Of a stretch of 64,000 nucleotides of DNA, positions 53,962 through 63,181 are shown one piece after another. The translations under genes and the position numbers were made by a program. Every line of letters begins with the position of its first letter. Within the stretch, counting starts at the first letter, position 1. The notes beneath the pieces were generated by a model. The model searched no databases and had not been told where the DNA came from. It saw nothing but the letters and a program-made list of their open reading frames with translations. The DNA is from Nocardia africana NBRC 100379. GTDB taxonomy: Bacteria; Actinomycetota; Actinomycetes; Mycobacteriales; Mycobacteriaceae. The stretch is taken from contig NZ_BDAV01000006.1 of assembly GCF_001612635.1 (NCBI RefSeq), positions 620,001-684,000 of the forward strand. Reading direction: 5' to 3'.

Positions 53962-56900
53962 GTGGTCATTTCGCACAAGAAGGGTTCGGCCCCCTCGTCC
54001 GAGTCGAAGGGCGTAGCCGCGGTGTCGAACGGCGTAGCCGCGGTGTCGAACGGCGTAGCCGAGTCGGCGGCCGATGCGCTGCTGAAGGTCGGCCGCTACT
54101 TCCAGCGCGGGGAGGTCTCGGGTGACCTGCGCACCGTGCACAAGGTCGGCGGGCGCGAGGCCGACGAGTTCTATCGCGAGCGCTGGGCCCACGACAAGGT
54201 GGTCCGTTCCACCCACGGCGTCAACTGCACCGGCTCCTGCTCCTGGAAGATCTACGTCTCCGACGGCGTGATCACCTGGGAGTCGCAGCAGACCGATTAT
54301 CCGTCGGTCGGCGCCGACAAGCCGGAATACGAACCGCGCGGCTGCCCGCGCGGCGCCTCGTTCTCCTGGTACACGTATTCCCCGGCGCGCGTGCGCTATC
54401 CGTATGTGCGCGGCGTGCTGCTCGAGATGTACCGCGAGGCGAAGGCCCGGTTGAAGGATCCCGTACTGGCCTGGGAATCCATCGTCGAGGACCCCGAGCA
54501 GGCGAAGACCTACAAGTCGGCGCGTGGCAAGGGCGGATTCGTGCGGGCGGAATGGTGGGAAGCCGCCGAAATCGCCGCCGCGGCACATGTTTACACCATC
54601 AAGCAGTACGGGCCGGACCGGATCGCGGGCTTCTCGCCGATCCCCGCGATGTCGATGGTGTCGCACGCGGTCGGCGCCCGCTTCATCTCCCTGCTCGGCG
54701 GATCGATGCTGTCGTTCTACGACTGGTACGCCGACCTGCCGGTCGCCTCGCCGCAAGTGTTCGGCGACCAGACCGACGTCCCGGAGTCCGCGGACTGGTT
54801 CGACGCCGGCTATCTGATCATGTGGGGGTCGAACGTCCCGGTCACCCGCACCCCGGACGCGCACTACATGACCGAGGCCCGCTACCGCGGTCAGAAGGTG
54901 GTGGTGGTCTCCCCCGACTACGCCGACAACACCAAATTCGCCGACGAATGGGTGCCGGCTCGCCCGGGCACCGACGCCGCCCTGGCGATGGCGATGGGCC
55001 ATGTGGTGCTGCGCGAGTTCTTCGTCGACCGGTCCACCGCCCGCTTCGACGACTACATCAAGCGCTACACCGACCTCCCGTTCCTCATCACGCTGGACGA
55101 ACGCGAGGGCGGCTGGAACGGCGAGGGCGACTACCGCGGCCACACCTGGCTGCCCGGAAAGTTCCTCACCGCCGCCGACCTCGCGGCCGCGGGCGTCGCG
55201 GGCTTCGACGTGGACAACGCCGAGCACAAGACCGTGCTCCTGGACTCCGACGGAAATCCCGTCGTGCCCAACGGCACCCTCGGTGACCGGTTCTCCGGAT
55301 CCGGCGCCGGGCGATGGAATCTGGACCTCGGCGGCGTCGATCCGCTGCTGACCCTGTACGGCCGCACCGACGATGCTGCGGCCGTACAGTTCCCTCGCTT
55401 CGACGGCGAGACCGGCGTCGTCACCCGCTCGGTGCCGACCACCGTCGTGGCCGGACGCCGCGTCACGACCGTCTTCGACCTGCTGCTCGCGCAGTACGGC
55501 GTCGGGCGCCCGGATCTGCCGGGCGACTGGCCCACCGGCTACGACGACCCGAGCGCGCCCTACACTCCCGCGTGGCAGGAGTCGATCACGGGAGTGCCTG
55601 CCGCACAAGCGATTCGGATCGCACGCGAATTCGCCGACAATGCCGATCGCTCCGGCGGCCGGTCGATGATCCTGATGGGCGCCGGGACGAACCACTGGTT
55701 CCACTCCGATCAGATCTATCGCGCCTTCTTCACGCTCACGCTGCTCACCGGCTGCCAGGGCGTCAACGGCGGCGGGTGGGCGCACTACGTGGGCCAGGAG
55801 AAATGCCGCCCGGTCACCGGCTGGTCCACCCTGGCGTTCGGCCTGGACTGGCAGCGGTCGCCGCGGCAGATGCAGGGCACGGTCTTCTGGTATCTGACCA
55901 ACGACCAGTGGCGCTACGACCCCTTCACGTCCGAATCCTTCGCCTCCCCACTGGGTTCCGGCGCGTTCGCCGGGCGCACGGCCGCCGACAACATCGCGCT
56001 GGCGTCGCGGCTCGGCTGGATGCCGACGTATCCCACGTTCGACCGCAATCCGCTGGATCTGGTCGATGCCGCCGAGGCCGCGGGCAAGTCCCCGCAGGAC
56101 TATGTGGTCGACAACCTGAAATCCGGTGATCTCGAGTTCGCCTGCGAGGATCCCGACGCACCGCGGAACTTCCCGCGCGTGCTCACCGTGTGGCGGGCCA
56201 ATCTGCTCGGCTCCTCGGGCAAGGGCAACGAGTACTTCCACCGGCATCTGCTGGGCGCGGATTCCAATCTGCAGGCCGACGATTCGGCCGGGGTGATACC
56301 GCAGGAGGTGCGCCGGCCGGACCAGGCGCCTACGGGCAAACTGGATCTGCTGGTGTCGCTGGATTTCCGGATGACGTCGACGACGCTATTCTCCGATATC
56401 GTCCTCCCGGCCGCCACCTGGTACGAGAAACACGATCTGTCCTCGACGGATATGCATCCGTTCGTGCACGCCTTCTCGCCCGCGATCTCCCCGCCGTGGG
56501 AGGCGAAAACCGATTTCGAGGCGTTCCACCGCATCGCGCGCGGCTTCTCCTGGCTGGCCGAGAAACACCTCGGTGTGCGCAAGGATCTGGTCGCGGTGCC
56601 GCTGCAGCACGATTCGGCCGACGCCCTGGCGCAGGCGCGCGGGCGGGTGCTGGACTGGAAAGCGGGTGAATGCGAACCGATTCCGGGCCGCACCATGCCG
56701 AAACTCGTTGTGGTGGAACGCGACTACCCGAAGCTGGCCGAGAAGATGGCGGCGCTGGGCCCGCTGATCGAGACGCTCGGGGTCACCACCAAGGGCGTCA
56801 CCACCGTTCCCGACGCCGAGGTCGAGTACCTGCGCGGAGTCAACGGCACCGTGGTCTCCGGCGCCGCGCAGGGCCGCCCGTCGCTGGCCAAGGACGTGCA

Positions 56901-57774
56901 CGCGGCGGAGGCCATCCTGGCGTTGTCCGGCACCACCAACGGCCGGTTGGCGGTGGAGGGATTCCACGCGCTGGAGCGCCGCACCGGTACCCGGCTGGCG
57001 GATCTGGCGGCCGAACACGAGGGCAAGCGAATCACCTTCGCCGATACCCAGGCACGGCCCGTGCCGGTGATCACGTCACCGGAATGGTCCGGATCCGAAA
57101 CCGGCGGCCGCCGGTATTCCCCGTTCACCATCAACACCGAACGGCTCAAGCCCTGGCACACGCTCACCGGTCGCCAGCACTTCTATCTCGACCACGACTG
57201 GATGATCGAACTGGGCGAACAACTTCCGATCTTCCGGCCGCCGCTCGACATGTCGGCCCTGTTCCGCGAACCCGATGTGGGCGCGGTCGGTGAACGGGGC
57301 GTCACCGTGCGCTACCTCACCCCGCATTCGAAGTGGTCCATCCACTCCGCGTATCAGGACAATCTGCATATGCTGACCCTCTCGCGGGGCGGGCAGGCGA
57401 TCTGGATGTCGGATCGCGACGCGGCGAAAATCGGTGTGGCCGACAATGATTGGATCGAGGCGGTCAACCGCAACGGTGTGGTCGTCGCCCGGGCGATCGT
57501 CAGCCACCGCATGCCCGAGGGCACCGTCTTCATGTATCACGCCCAGGACCGCGCGGTCGACGTACCGCGTATCGAGGGCACCCCGGATATGCGGGCGGGC
57601 CGTGGCAAACGCGGCGGCATCCACAACGCGCTCACCCGGATCATGATCAAGCCCACGCATCTGATCGGCGGGTACGCCCAGCAGTCGTTCGCCCTGAACT
57701 ACCACGGGCCCACCGGAAATCAGCGTGACGAGGTCACCACGATCCGGAGACGCTCACAGGAAGTGGAGTACTGA
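53962..57774 (+). CDS. narG: Respiratory nitrate reductase alpha subunit
   Basis: A 1270-residue molybdenum-bis-MGD oxidoreductase. The N-terminal FS0 cluster motif is HGVNCTGSCSW. WESQQTDYP, PRGCPRGASFSWY and the ADEWVPARPGTDAALAMAM region are typical of NarG. It reduces nitrate to nitrite at the membrane with electrons from NarHI. The start is uncertain: a GTG at 53962 follows GGGGGC with 4 bases spacing, and an ATG lies at 53941. The N-terminal 40 residues contain a 21-bp tandem repeat not usual for NarG. It is first of the narGHJI operon; narH starts one base after the stop. Confidence 0.95.
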   Translation: MVISHKKGSAPSSESKGVAAVSNGVAAVSNGVAESAADALLKVGRYFQRGEVSGDLRTVHKVGGREADEFYRERWAHDKVVRSTHGVNCTGSCSWKIYVSDGVITWESQQTDYPSVGADKPEYEPRGCPRGASFSWYTYSPARVRYPYVRGVLLEMYREAKARLKDPVLAWESIVEDPEQAKTYKSARGKGGFVRAEWWEAAEIAAAAHVYTIKQYGPDRIAGFSPIPAMSMVSHAVGARFISLLGGSMLSFYDWYADLPVASPQVFGDQTDVPESADWFDAGYLIMWGSNVPVTRTPDAHYMTEARYRGQKVVVVSPDYADNTKFADEWVPARPGTDAALAMAMGHVVLREFFVDRSTARFDDYIKRYTDLPFLITLDEREGGWNGEGDYRGHTWLPGKFLTAADLAAAGVAGFDVDNAEHKTVLLDSDGNPVVPNGTLGDRFSGSGAGRWNLDLGGVDPLLTLYGRTDDAAAVQFPRFDGETGVVTRSVPTTVVAGRRVTTVFDLLLAQYGVGRPDLPGDWPTGYDDPSAPYTPAWQESITGVPAAQAIRIAREFADNADRSGGRSMILMGAGTNHWFHSDQIYRAFFTLTLLTGCQGVNGGGWAHYVGQEKCRPVTGWSTLAFGLDWQRSPRQMQGTVFWYLTNDQWRYDPFTSESFASPLGSGAFAGRTAADNIALASRLGWMPTYPTFDRNPLDLVDAAEAAGKSPQDYVVDNLKSGDLEFACEDPDAPRNFPRVLTVWRANLLGSSGKGNEYFHRHLLGADSNLQADDSAGVIPQEVRRPDQAPTGKLDLLVSLDFRMTSTTLFSDIVLPAATWYEKHDLSSTDMHPFVHAFSPAISPPWEAKTDFEAFHRIARGFSWLAEKHLGVRKDLVAVPLQHDSADALAQARGRVLDWKAGECEPIPGRTMPKLVVVERDYPKLAEKMAALGPLIETLGVTTKGVTTVPDAEVEYLRGVNGTVVSGAAQGRPSLAKDVHAAEAILALSGTTNGRLAVEGFHALERRTGTRLADLAAEHEGKRITFADTQARPVPVITSPEWSGSETGGRRYSPFTINTERLKPWHTLTGRQHFYLDHDWMIELGEQLPIFRPPLDMSALFREPDVGAVGERGVTVRYLTPHSKWSIHSAYQDNLHMLTLSRGGQAIWMSDRDAAKIGVADNDWIEAVNRNGVVVARAIVSHRMPEGTVFMYHAQDRAVDVPRIEGTPDMRAGRGKRGGIHNALTRIMIKPTHLIGGYAQQSFALNYHGPTGNQRDEVTTIRRRSQEVEY
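54004..54066 (+). repeat. 21-bp tandem repeat, three copies, in narG
   Basis: Units at 54004-54024, 54025-54045 and 54046-54066 share TCGAACGGCGTAGCCGCGGT-type sequence, with one base different in the first copy and variation at the end of the third. Each codes for seven residues (SNGVAAV type), so the frame is kept. Confidence 0.9.
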
Positions 57775-57775
57775 T

Positions 57776-59479
57776 ATGCGTGTCATGGCACAGCTGGCCA
57801 TGGTGATGAACCTGGACAAGTGCATCGGCTGTCACACCTGCAGCGTCACCTGCAAACAGGCCTGGACCAACCGCGGCGGCACCGAGTACGTCTGGTTCAA
57901 CAACGTGGAAACCCGTCCGGGACAAGGATATCCGCGGCAGTACCAGGATCAGGAGAAGTGGAAGGGCGGGTGGACGCTGGACCGCCGCGGCCGCCTCACC
58001 CTGAAGTCGGGGTCACGCTGGAAGCGGCTGCTCACCCTCTTCGCCAATCCGGATCTGCCGACGGTGTCGGACTACTACGACCCGTGGAGTTACGACTACG
58101 ACACTCTGCTGTCGGCGCCGGCCATGGACACCACTCCGGTGGCGCGGCCGAAATCGCTGATCACCGGCGAGGATACGAAGGTCACCTGGGGCGCGAACTG
58201 GGACGACGACCTCGGCTCGGGACCGGAGCAGGTCGGCCGGGATCCGTTGCTGGCCAGGTTGTCGGAGCAGGTGAAGCTCGAGTTCGAGCAGACCTTCATG
58301 TTCTATCTGCCGCGTATCTGCGAGCACTGCCTCAACCCGTCCTGCGGCGCGTCCTGCCCCTCGGGGGCGATCTACAAGCGCGCCGAGGACGGCATCGTGC
58401 TGGTCGATCAGGACAAGTGCCGCGGGTGGCGGCAGTGCGTCACCGGCTGCCCGTACAAGAAGATCTACTTCAACCACAAGACCGGCAAGGCCGAGAAATG
58501 CACGTTCTGCTACCCGCGTGTGGAGGTCGGTATCCCGACCGTCTGCTCGGAGACGTGTGTGGGGCGACTGCGCTACATCGGCGTGATGCTCTACGACGCC
58601 GACGCGGTCCTGGAGGCGGCCTCGGTCACCGATCCGCAGCAGTTGTATCCGTCGCAGCTGGGTGTGTTCCTCAACCCGCACGATCCGCGGGTGATCGCCG
58701 AGGCCGAACGCGCCGGGATCTCCCCGGAATGGATTGCCGCGGCGCAGGATTCGCCGGTCTACAAGCTGATCGTCGACTACAAGATCGCGCTGCCGTTGCA
58801 TCCGGAGTACCGGACCATGCCGATGGTCTGGTACGTGCCGCCGCTGTCGCCGGTGGTGGATGTGCTGGCCGAGACCGGACACGACGGTGAGAACCATCGG
58901 AATCTGTTCGGCGCCATCGATTCACTGCGGATCCCGGTGGAGTATCTGGCCGAACTGTTCACCGCCGGGGATGTCGGACCGGTCCGTGCGGCGTTGCAGC
59001 GGCTGGCCGGGATGCGGTCTTTCATGCGCTCGATCAACCTCGGCCAGGAACCCGACCTGACGATCCCCGCAGCCGTGGGCCTGGAACCGGAGGAGATCGA
59101 GGCGATGTACCGGCTGCTGGCCATCGCCAAATACGAACACCGGTACGTGATTCCCTCGGGCGCGACATCCCGAGCACACGAACTGGATTCGCTGGCGACA
59201 GGATGCAGCCTCGACGGCGACGGCGGACCCGGAATGACCGCCTTCGATGTGACATCGGAGAAGTTCGCCCTCGTAGACGCCAATTCCGCTGCGCCGGAAC
59301 AGAAGTCGTCGCGGATCAATCTGCTGAACTGGGACGGCGGGTCCACCGAGGGGCTGGTGCCGGAACGCAACGGAAAGGGTGCCGCGAACGGGCATCCTGA
59401 GACGAACGGGCACGACGGCGATCCCGCACACGACGTGGCCGACGATACGCTGCCCGAGCCGACCGGGGCGAGCCGATGA
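57776..59479 (+). CDS. narH: Nitrate reductase beta subunit
   Basis: A 567-residue iron-sulphur protein. Four cluster motifs are seen: CIGCHTCSVTCKQ (Cys16-Cys26), CEHCLNPSCGASCP, CRGWRQCVTGCP, in which Trp replaces one Cys and marks the 3Fe-4S site, and CTFCYPRVEVGIPTVCSETC. It carries electrons from NarI haem to NarG. The C-terminal 100 residues are Gly/Asn-rich and not conserved. The ATG starts one base after the narG stop. Confidence 0.96.
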   Translation: MRVMAQLAMVMNLDKCIGCHTCSVTCKQAWTNRGGTEYVWFNNVETRPGQGYPRQYQDQEKWKGGWTLDRRGRLTLKSGSRWKRLLTLFANPDLPTVSDYYDPWSYDYDTLLSAPAMDTTPVARPKSLITGEDTKVTWGANWDDDLGSGPEQVGRDPLLARLSEQVKLEFEQTFMFYLPRICEHCLNPSCGASCPSGAIYKRAEDGIVLVDQDKCRGWRQCVTGCPYKKIYFNHKTGKAEKCTFCYPRVEVGIPTVCSETCVGRLRYIGVMLYDADAVLEAASVTDPQQLYPSQLGVFLNPHDPRVIAEAERAGISPEWIAAAQDSPVYKLIVDYKIALPLHPEYRTMPMVWYVPPLSPVVDVLAETGHDGENHRNLFGAIDSLRIPVEYLAELFTAGDVGPVRAALQRLAGMRSFMRSINLGQEPDLTIPAAVGLEPEEIEAMYRLLAIAKYEHRYVIPSGATSRAHELDSLATGCSLDGDGGPGMTAFDVTSEKFALVDANSAAPEQKSSRINLLNWDGGSTEGLVPERNGKGAANGHPETNGHDGDPAHDVADDTLPEPTGASR

Positions 59480-60240
59480 GGGAGCTCACCGTGGGACTAC
59501 TGACCCTGAGACGCCGGCCCACACCCGTGGTCGAGATGTCCGACCGTGATCGCCGGCTGGTCTGGCGTATCGCGGCACTCGTGCTCGACTACCCCGGCGA
59601 GGACACCCTGGCCATCCTCGCCGACCTCTCCGAGGCGGCGGCCGCCCTCCCGGAGCCGGTGCGCACCGATCTCCTCCGGCCGCTCACCCACCTGTCCGGC
59701 ACCGCACCGCTCACCCTGGCGCGCGACTACGTCGAAACCTTCGACCTGCGCCGGCGCGCCAGTCTGCATCTGACCTATTACGCCTACGGTGACACCCGCA
59801 AGCGCGGTATGGCGCTGCTGCGGTTCAAGCACGCCTATCGGCACGCCGGGGCGGAGTTGTCGGATCGCGAACTGCCCGATCATCTTCCGGTGCTGCTGGA
59901 GTTCGCGGCCACCGTCGACCCGATCGGCGGTGAACGCCTGCTCGGCGAACACGTCCCGGTACTGGAGATGTTGCGGTTGTCGCTCACCGACAGCGATTCG
60001 CCGTATGCCGGAGCCCTGGCCGCCGTCCTCGCCACCCTGCCCCCGCCCACCACGGCGGATCGTCGCCGGATCGCCGAACTGGCCGCGCAGGGCCCGCCGG
60101 ACGAGGACGTCGGGCTGGAACCGTATTCGCTGAACGGCGAGCCGATGCATCCCGCCATGAACCCCGACCTGTACTCCCCGCCCGCCGCCGGGAACTCGTC
60201 CACCGCAGGGCTTTTCGCCGGATCCGGAGACCGACGATGA
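59476..60240 (+). CDS. narJ: Nitrate reductase assembly chaperone
   Basis: A 254-residue NarJ/TorD-family chaperone. The all-helical core holds DYPGEDTLAILADL, TLARDYVETFDLRRRASLHLTYYAYGDTRKRG and DHLPVLLEFAATVD, the standard family segments. It binds apo-NarG and supports cofactor insertion and membrane attachment; it is not part of the final enzyme. Its start overlaps narH by 4 bases and its stop overlaps narI by 4 bases. Confidence 0.95.
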   Translation: MRELTVGLLTLRRRPTPVVEMSDRDRRLVWRIAALVLDYPGEDTLAILADLSEAAAALPEPVRTDLLRPLTHLSGTAPLTLARDYVETFDLRRRASLHLTYYAYGDTRKRGMALLRFKHAYRHAGAELSDRELPDHLPVLLEFAATVDPIGGERLLGEHVPVLEMLRLSLTDSDSPYAGALAAVLATLPPPTTADRRRIAELAAQGPPDEDVGLEPYSLNGEPMHPAMNPDLYSPPAAGNSSTAGLFAGSGDRR

Positions 60241-60974
60241 CATCCACCGTCTGGGCGACCCTGCCCTACATCGCCTTCACCTCGTTCGTGCTGGGCCACC
60301 TGTGGCGCTATCGCAACGACCAATTCGGCTGGACCACACGGTCTTCACAGATCTACGAGTCGCGGCTGCTGCGGCTGGGCAGTCCGCTGTTCCACTTCGG
60401 CATGCTCGGTGTGATCGGCGGACACGTTCTGGGCGTCCTGATTCCGGAGTCCTGGACCGATGCCGTGGGCATATCCGAACACCTCTATCACCTGATCGCG
60501 GTCTCCGCGGGCACGGTGGCGGGCGTGGCGGTGATCGCCGGTATCGCGATCCTCGCCTATCGTCGCGTGCGTGTCCCGGCCGTCCGCAAGGCCACCACTA
60601 CCAACGACACGTTCATGTACGTGTTGCTCGCGGCCGCGCTGATCACCGGGCTGCTCAATACCGTGGGCAGCAATCTGCTGTGGGGCACCTACAACTACCG
60701 CGAGACCGTATCACCGTGGTTCCGAAGCCTTTTCACGGCGCATCCGCAACCGGACCTGATGGTCGGCACACCCTGGACCTTCCAGGCGCACGGGCTCATC
60801 GTGCTGACGCTCATCGCCGTCTGGCCCTATACGCGGTTGGTCCACATGTTCAGCGCACCCGTCGGCTATCTGGTCCGCCCCTACGTGGTGTACCGCAGCA
60901 AACCCGTCGATGTGGCGAACAAGAAGAAGTACGCCCGCGCCTGGCAGAGCCCGGTACTACCGCCGTCGCGCTGA
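60237..60974 (+). CDS. narI: Nitrate reductase gamma subunit
   Basis: A 245-residue membrane protein with about five transmembrane segments and cytochrome-b haem ligands in the helices: LGHLWRYR near the N-terminus, FHFGMLGVIGGHVLG, and two His in the C-terminal half (FQAHGLIV, LVHMFSAPVGY). It takes electrons from menaquinol and passes them to NarH. It ends the operon. No clear terminator was found after it. Confidence 0.96.
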   Translation: MTSTVWATLPYIAFTSFVLGHLWRYRNDQFGWTTRSSQIYESRLLRLGSPLFHFGMLGVIGGHVLGVLIPESWTDAVGISEHLYHLIAVSAGTVAGVAVIAGIAILAYRRVRVPAVRKATTTNDTFMYVLLAAALITGLLNTVGSNLLWGTYNYRETVSPWFRSLFTAHPQPDLMVGTPWTFQAHGLIVLTLIAVWPYTRLVHMFSAPVGYLVRPYVVYRSKPVDVANKKKYARAWQSPVLPPSR

Positions 60975-60993
60975 TTCGGCTGTTGGGCAGCCC

Positions 60994-61024
60994 TTGACCT
61001 GGAGAGCACTCCACGGTCTAGGTT
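60994..61024 (+). promoter_or_regulatory. MerR-type promoter of the F420 oxidoreductase gene
   Basis: -35 TTGACC (60994-60999) and -10 TAGGTT (61019-61024) are separated by 19 bases, longer than the usual 17, which is the mark of MerR-family activated promoters. The spacer holds an inverted repeat TGGAG-AGCA-CTCCA. The ATG starts 7 bases after the -10, so the transcript is leaderless. Confidence 0.65.
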
Positions 61025-61031
61025 CGCCGGT

Positions 61032-61991
61032 ATGAGCGATTCGGGCAGGCCCACACCGAGTTTCGGCATCAAGACGACACCCGCGCACGTCGGCTATGCC
61101 GACATCCTGCGGGTGTGGCTGGAGGCCGACGGCATACCGGAGATCGAGCACGCCTGGCTGTACGACCATCTGCTGCCGCGGGCGGCGGTCGGGCTGCCGG
61201 GACACGACGGTGTGCCGCGGGAAGGACTTCGGTCGGCGGGGCCGGTCCTCGAGGGCTGGACACTGCTGGCGGCGCTGGCGGCGCAGACGCGACGACTCCG
61301 GCTCGGATTGCTGGTGGCCAACAACAGGATTCGCCATCCCGCGCTGTCGGCGAAGATGGCGGCCACCGTCGACGTGATCTCGGGCGGCCGGCTGGATTTC
61401 GGGATCGGCGTCGGCGGGTTTCCGCGCAACGATCCCCGCTTCGAGACGATGGTGGCGCCCGAATACGCGGCGTACGGAATTCCGGTCGGCACCTGGAGCG
61501 ATGCGGTGAGCAGACTGGACGAGGCCTGCGTCCTGATCCGGCGGATGTGGACCGAGGAGGTGTTCGATTTCCCGGGCGACCATTTCCCTCTCACCGGCGC
61601 CCAATGCGATCCGAAACCCGTCCAGCGGCCGTATCCGCCGATCCTGCTCGCCGGTTCGGGCGCGTCCACCCTGCCGATCGTCGCCGCTCACGCCGATCTG
61701 TGGAATGTGATCGGACCGCCGCTGACCGGCGTCGACACGCTGCGCGCACGCAGCCGGGCACTGGACGACCACTGCGCGGCGATCGGCCGCGACCCCGCCG
61801 ACATCACCCGTTCGGCACAATTGCCCATCTCCTACGACGACCCCGGCCGCGTACGCGAAACGCTGCTCGAACTGATCGAAGCCGGATTCACCCACCTGGT
61901 ACTGAACCCGCCCGCCCCGTACCCGGACCGAGTCGCCCACCGGATCGCCGACGACATCATCCGCCCGACCCTGGACGCCCTCGCGCACTGA
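61032..61991 (+). CDS. LLM-class (F420-dependent type) oxidoreductase
   Basis: A 319-residue luciferase-like monooxygenase-fold protein with TIM-barrel features: FGIKTTPAHVGYADILRVWLEAD, the LAAQTRRLRLGLLVANNRIRHPALSAKMAATVDVISGGRLDFGIGVGG region typical of the class, and a C-terminal YPPILLAGSG. Many actinobacterial members use coenzyme F420. The substrate is unknown. The MerR-type promoter suggests induction by a redox or electrophile stress signal. Confidence 0.9.
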   Translation: MSDSGRPTPSFGIKTTPAHVGYADILRVWLEADGIPEIEHAWLYDHLLPRAAVGLPGHDGVPREGLRSAGPVLEGWTLLAALAAQTRRLRLGLLVANNRIRHPALSAKMAATVDVISGGRLDFGIGVGGFPRNDPRFETMVAPEYAAYGIPVGTWSDAVSRLDEACVLIRRMWTEEVFDFPGDHFPLTGAQCDPKPVQRPYPPILLAGSGASTLPIVAAHADLWNVIGPPLTGVDTLRARSRALDDHCAAIGRDPADITRSAQLPISYDDPGRVRETLLELIEAGFTHLVLNPPAPYPDRVAHRIADDIIRPTLDALAH

Positions 61992-62047
61992 GCAACCCCT
62001 TCTCTCAGGCCGGTCCACCGCATTCGTGGACGCTCGCGTATGGGAGC

Positions 62048-62072
62048 GAGCGTTCCGACCATGGGAACGCTC
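62048..62072. promoter_or_regulatory. Palindrome upstream of the DUF1772 gene
   Basis: GAGCGTTCC (62048-62056) and GGAACGCTC (62064-62072) are perfect 9-bp arms with a 7-base spacer, 25 bases before the ATG. It is likely a repressor site, with the regulator encoded elsewhere. Confidence 0.5.
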
Positions 62073-62096
62073 ACCGTTTCCCGGTGTACTGAGTGC

Positions 62097-62612
62097 ATGA
62101 CAGCGACCACCGCCACCGCCACCTCGACCACCTCCGGCTTCGCGACCGGCTCCCTGATCGGCGCGACCGTCACCACCGGCCTGCTGGCCGGCGTCTTCTA
62201 CGCCTACGCCAGCTCGGTGATGCTCGCGCTGCGTCAGCTCGACGACCGCACCTTCGTGGACGTGATGAACCGGATCAACACCGTCATCGTCAATCCGGTC
62301 TTCATGCTGAGCTTCCTCGGTTCGGTCGCCTTCACCGGCCTCGCCGCCGTGCTGTACTGGCGCACCGATCAGCGCACCGTGCTGTGGTGGGTGCTGCTCG
62401 CCCTGGCCCTGAACGTGATCAGTTTCCTCATCACCTCGGGCGGCAACGTGCCCCTGAACAACCAGCTCGCCGACACCTCCTCCGGCGATTTCGCCACCCT
62501 GCGCCACCAGTTCGAAGGCCCCTGGATCACCCTCAACATCCTGCGAGCCCTCGCCAACACCGGCGCCCTCGGCGTCCTCGCCTGGGCCCTGCGCACCACG
62601 AACAAGGGGTGA
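62097..62612 (+). CDS. DUF1772 membrane protein
   Basis: A 171-residue protein with four hydrophobic segments (GSLIGATVTTGLLAGVFYAYASSVM at about residues 17-41, then VIVNPVFMLSFLGSVAFTGLAAVLYW, the WWVLLALALNVISFLITSGG region and a C-terminal helix). The motifs NxPLNNQLAD and RHQFEGPWITLNILRALAN are diagnostic of DUF1772, related to anthrone oxygenases. The Ala/Thr-rich N-terminus is variable. The ATG was chosen because the family region follows it closely. The function is unknown. Confidence 0.88.
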   Translation: MTATTATATSTTSGFATGSLIGATVTTGLLAGVFYAYASSVMLALRQLDDRTFVDVMNRINTVIVNPVFMLSFLGSVAFTGLAAVLYWRTDQRTVLWWVLLALALNVISFLITSGGNVPLNNQLADTSSGDFATLRHQFEGPWITLNILRALANTGALGVLAWALRTTNKG

Positions 62613-62673
62613 GGACCCCGCCTACCTGCCATAATCCGGGCCGGAAAAAACTTTCGAAAAATTTCGGCTGCCG

Positions 62674-62701
62674 TGTCGATCCATAGTGGGTGCCGTTCGA
62701 C
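62674..62701 (+). promoter_or_regulatory. ECF42-type promoter
   Basis: TGTCGA (62674-62679) and CGAC (62698-62701) are separated by 18 bases. As I recall, these match the -35 and -10 elements reported for ECF42 sigma-factor target promoters in Streptomyces. It lies about 50 bases upstream of the YciI-like gene, itself a usual ECF42 target. Confidence 0.6.
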
Positions 62702-62751
62702 CTTGGGGTGAGAGGGTCCGGAGGGGATCCGCGAGACGAAGGAGACACACC

Positions 62752-63168
62752 ATGAAGTACATGCTGATCATGCGCGCCACGGACGAGGCCTACGCGAGCA
62801 TGGGCGAGGTCGATTTCGACACTGTGCTGGAGACGATGGGCAAGTTCAACGACGAGTTGATCCGGGCGGGCGTGTTGCTCGCGGCCGAGGGGCTCGACCC
62901 CGCCGACAGTGTGGTGGTCGACTACGACTCCGAAACCCCGGTCGTCACCGACGGTCCGTACGGCGAGACCAAGGAACTGTTCGGCGGGTTCTACCTGCTC
63001 AACGTCGCCTCGAAGGAGGAGGCGATCGAGTGGGCGAAGCGGATGCCGGTCATCGTCAAGGGGTGCAAGACCGAGATCCGGCGGGTGCCGACGATCGACG
63101 AATTCCCGCAGGACAACGTATGGATCCAGAAAGAGCGGGCGTGGCGCGAGGCCACCGGGCAGCTCTGA
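62752..63168 (+). CDS. YciI-like (DGPF-domain) protein
   Basis: A 138-residue ferredoxin-fold protein with MKYMLIMRATDEAY, the DGPYGETKELFGGFYLL core and EAIEWAKRMP, typical of YciI/DGPF proteins linked to ECF42 sigma factors. The exact function is unknown. A strong GAAGGAG precedes the ATG. The sigma-factor gene starts 13 bases after the stop, so they form an operon. Confidence 0.92.
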   Translation: MKYMLIMRATDEAYASMGEVDFDTVLETMGKFNDELIRAGVLLAAEGLDPADSVVVDYDSETPVVTDGPYGETKELFGGFYLLNVASKEEAIEWAKRMPVIVKGCKTEIRRVPTIDEFPQDNVWIQKERAWREATGQL

Positions 63169-63181
63169 ACGGAACACCCGG

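Noticed and set aside
53929..56247. A 772-codon open frame on the minus strand inside narG
   Set aside because: The opposite strand carries all NarG motifs; the composition is that of an antisense frame.
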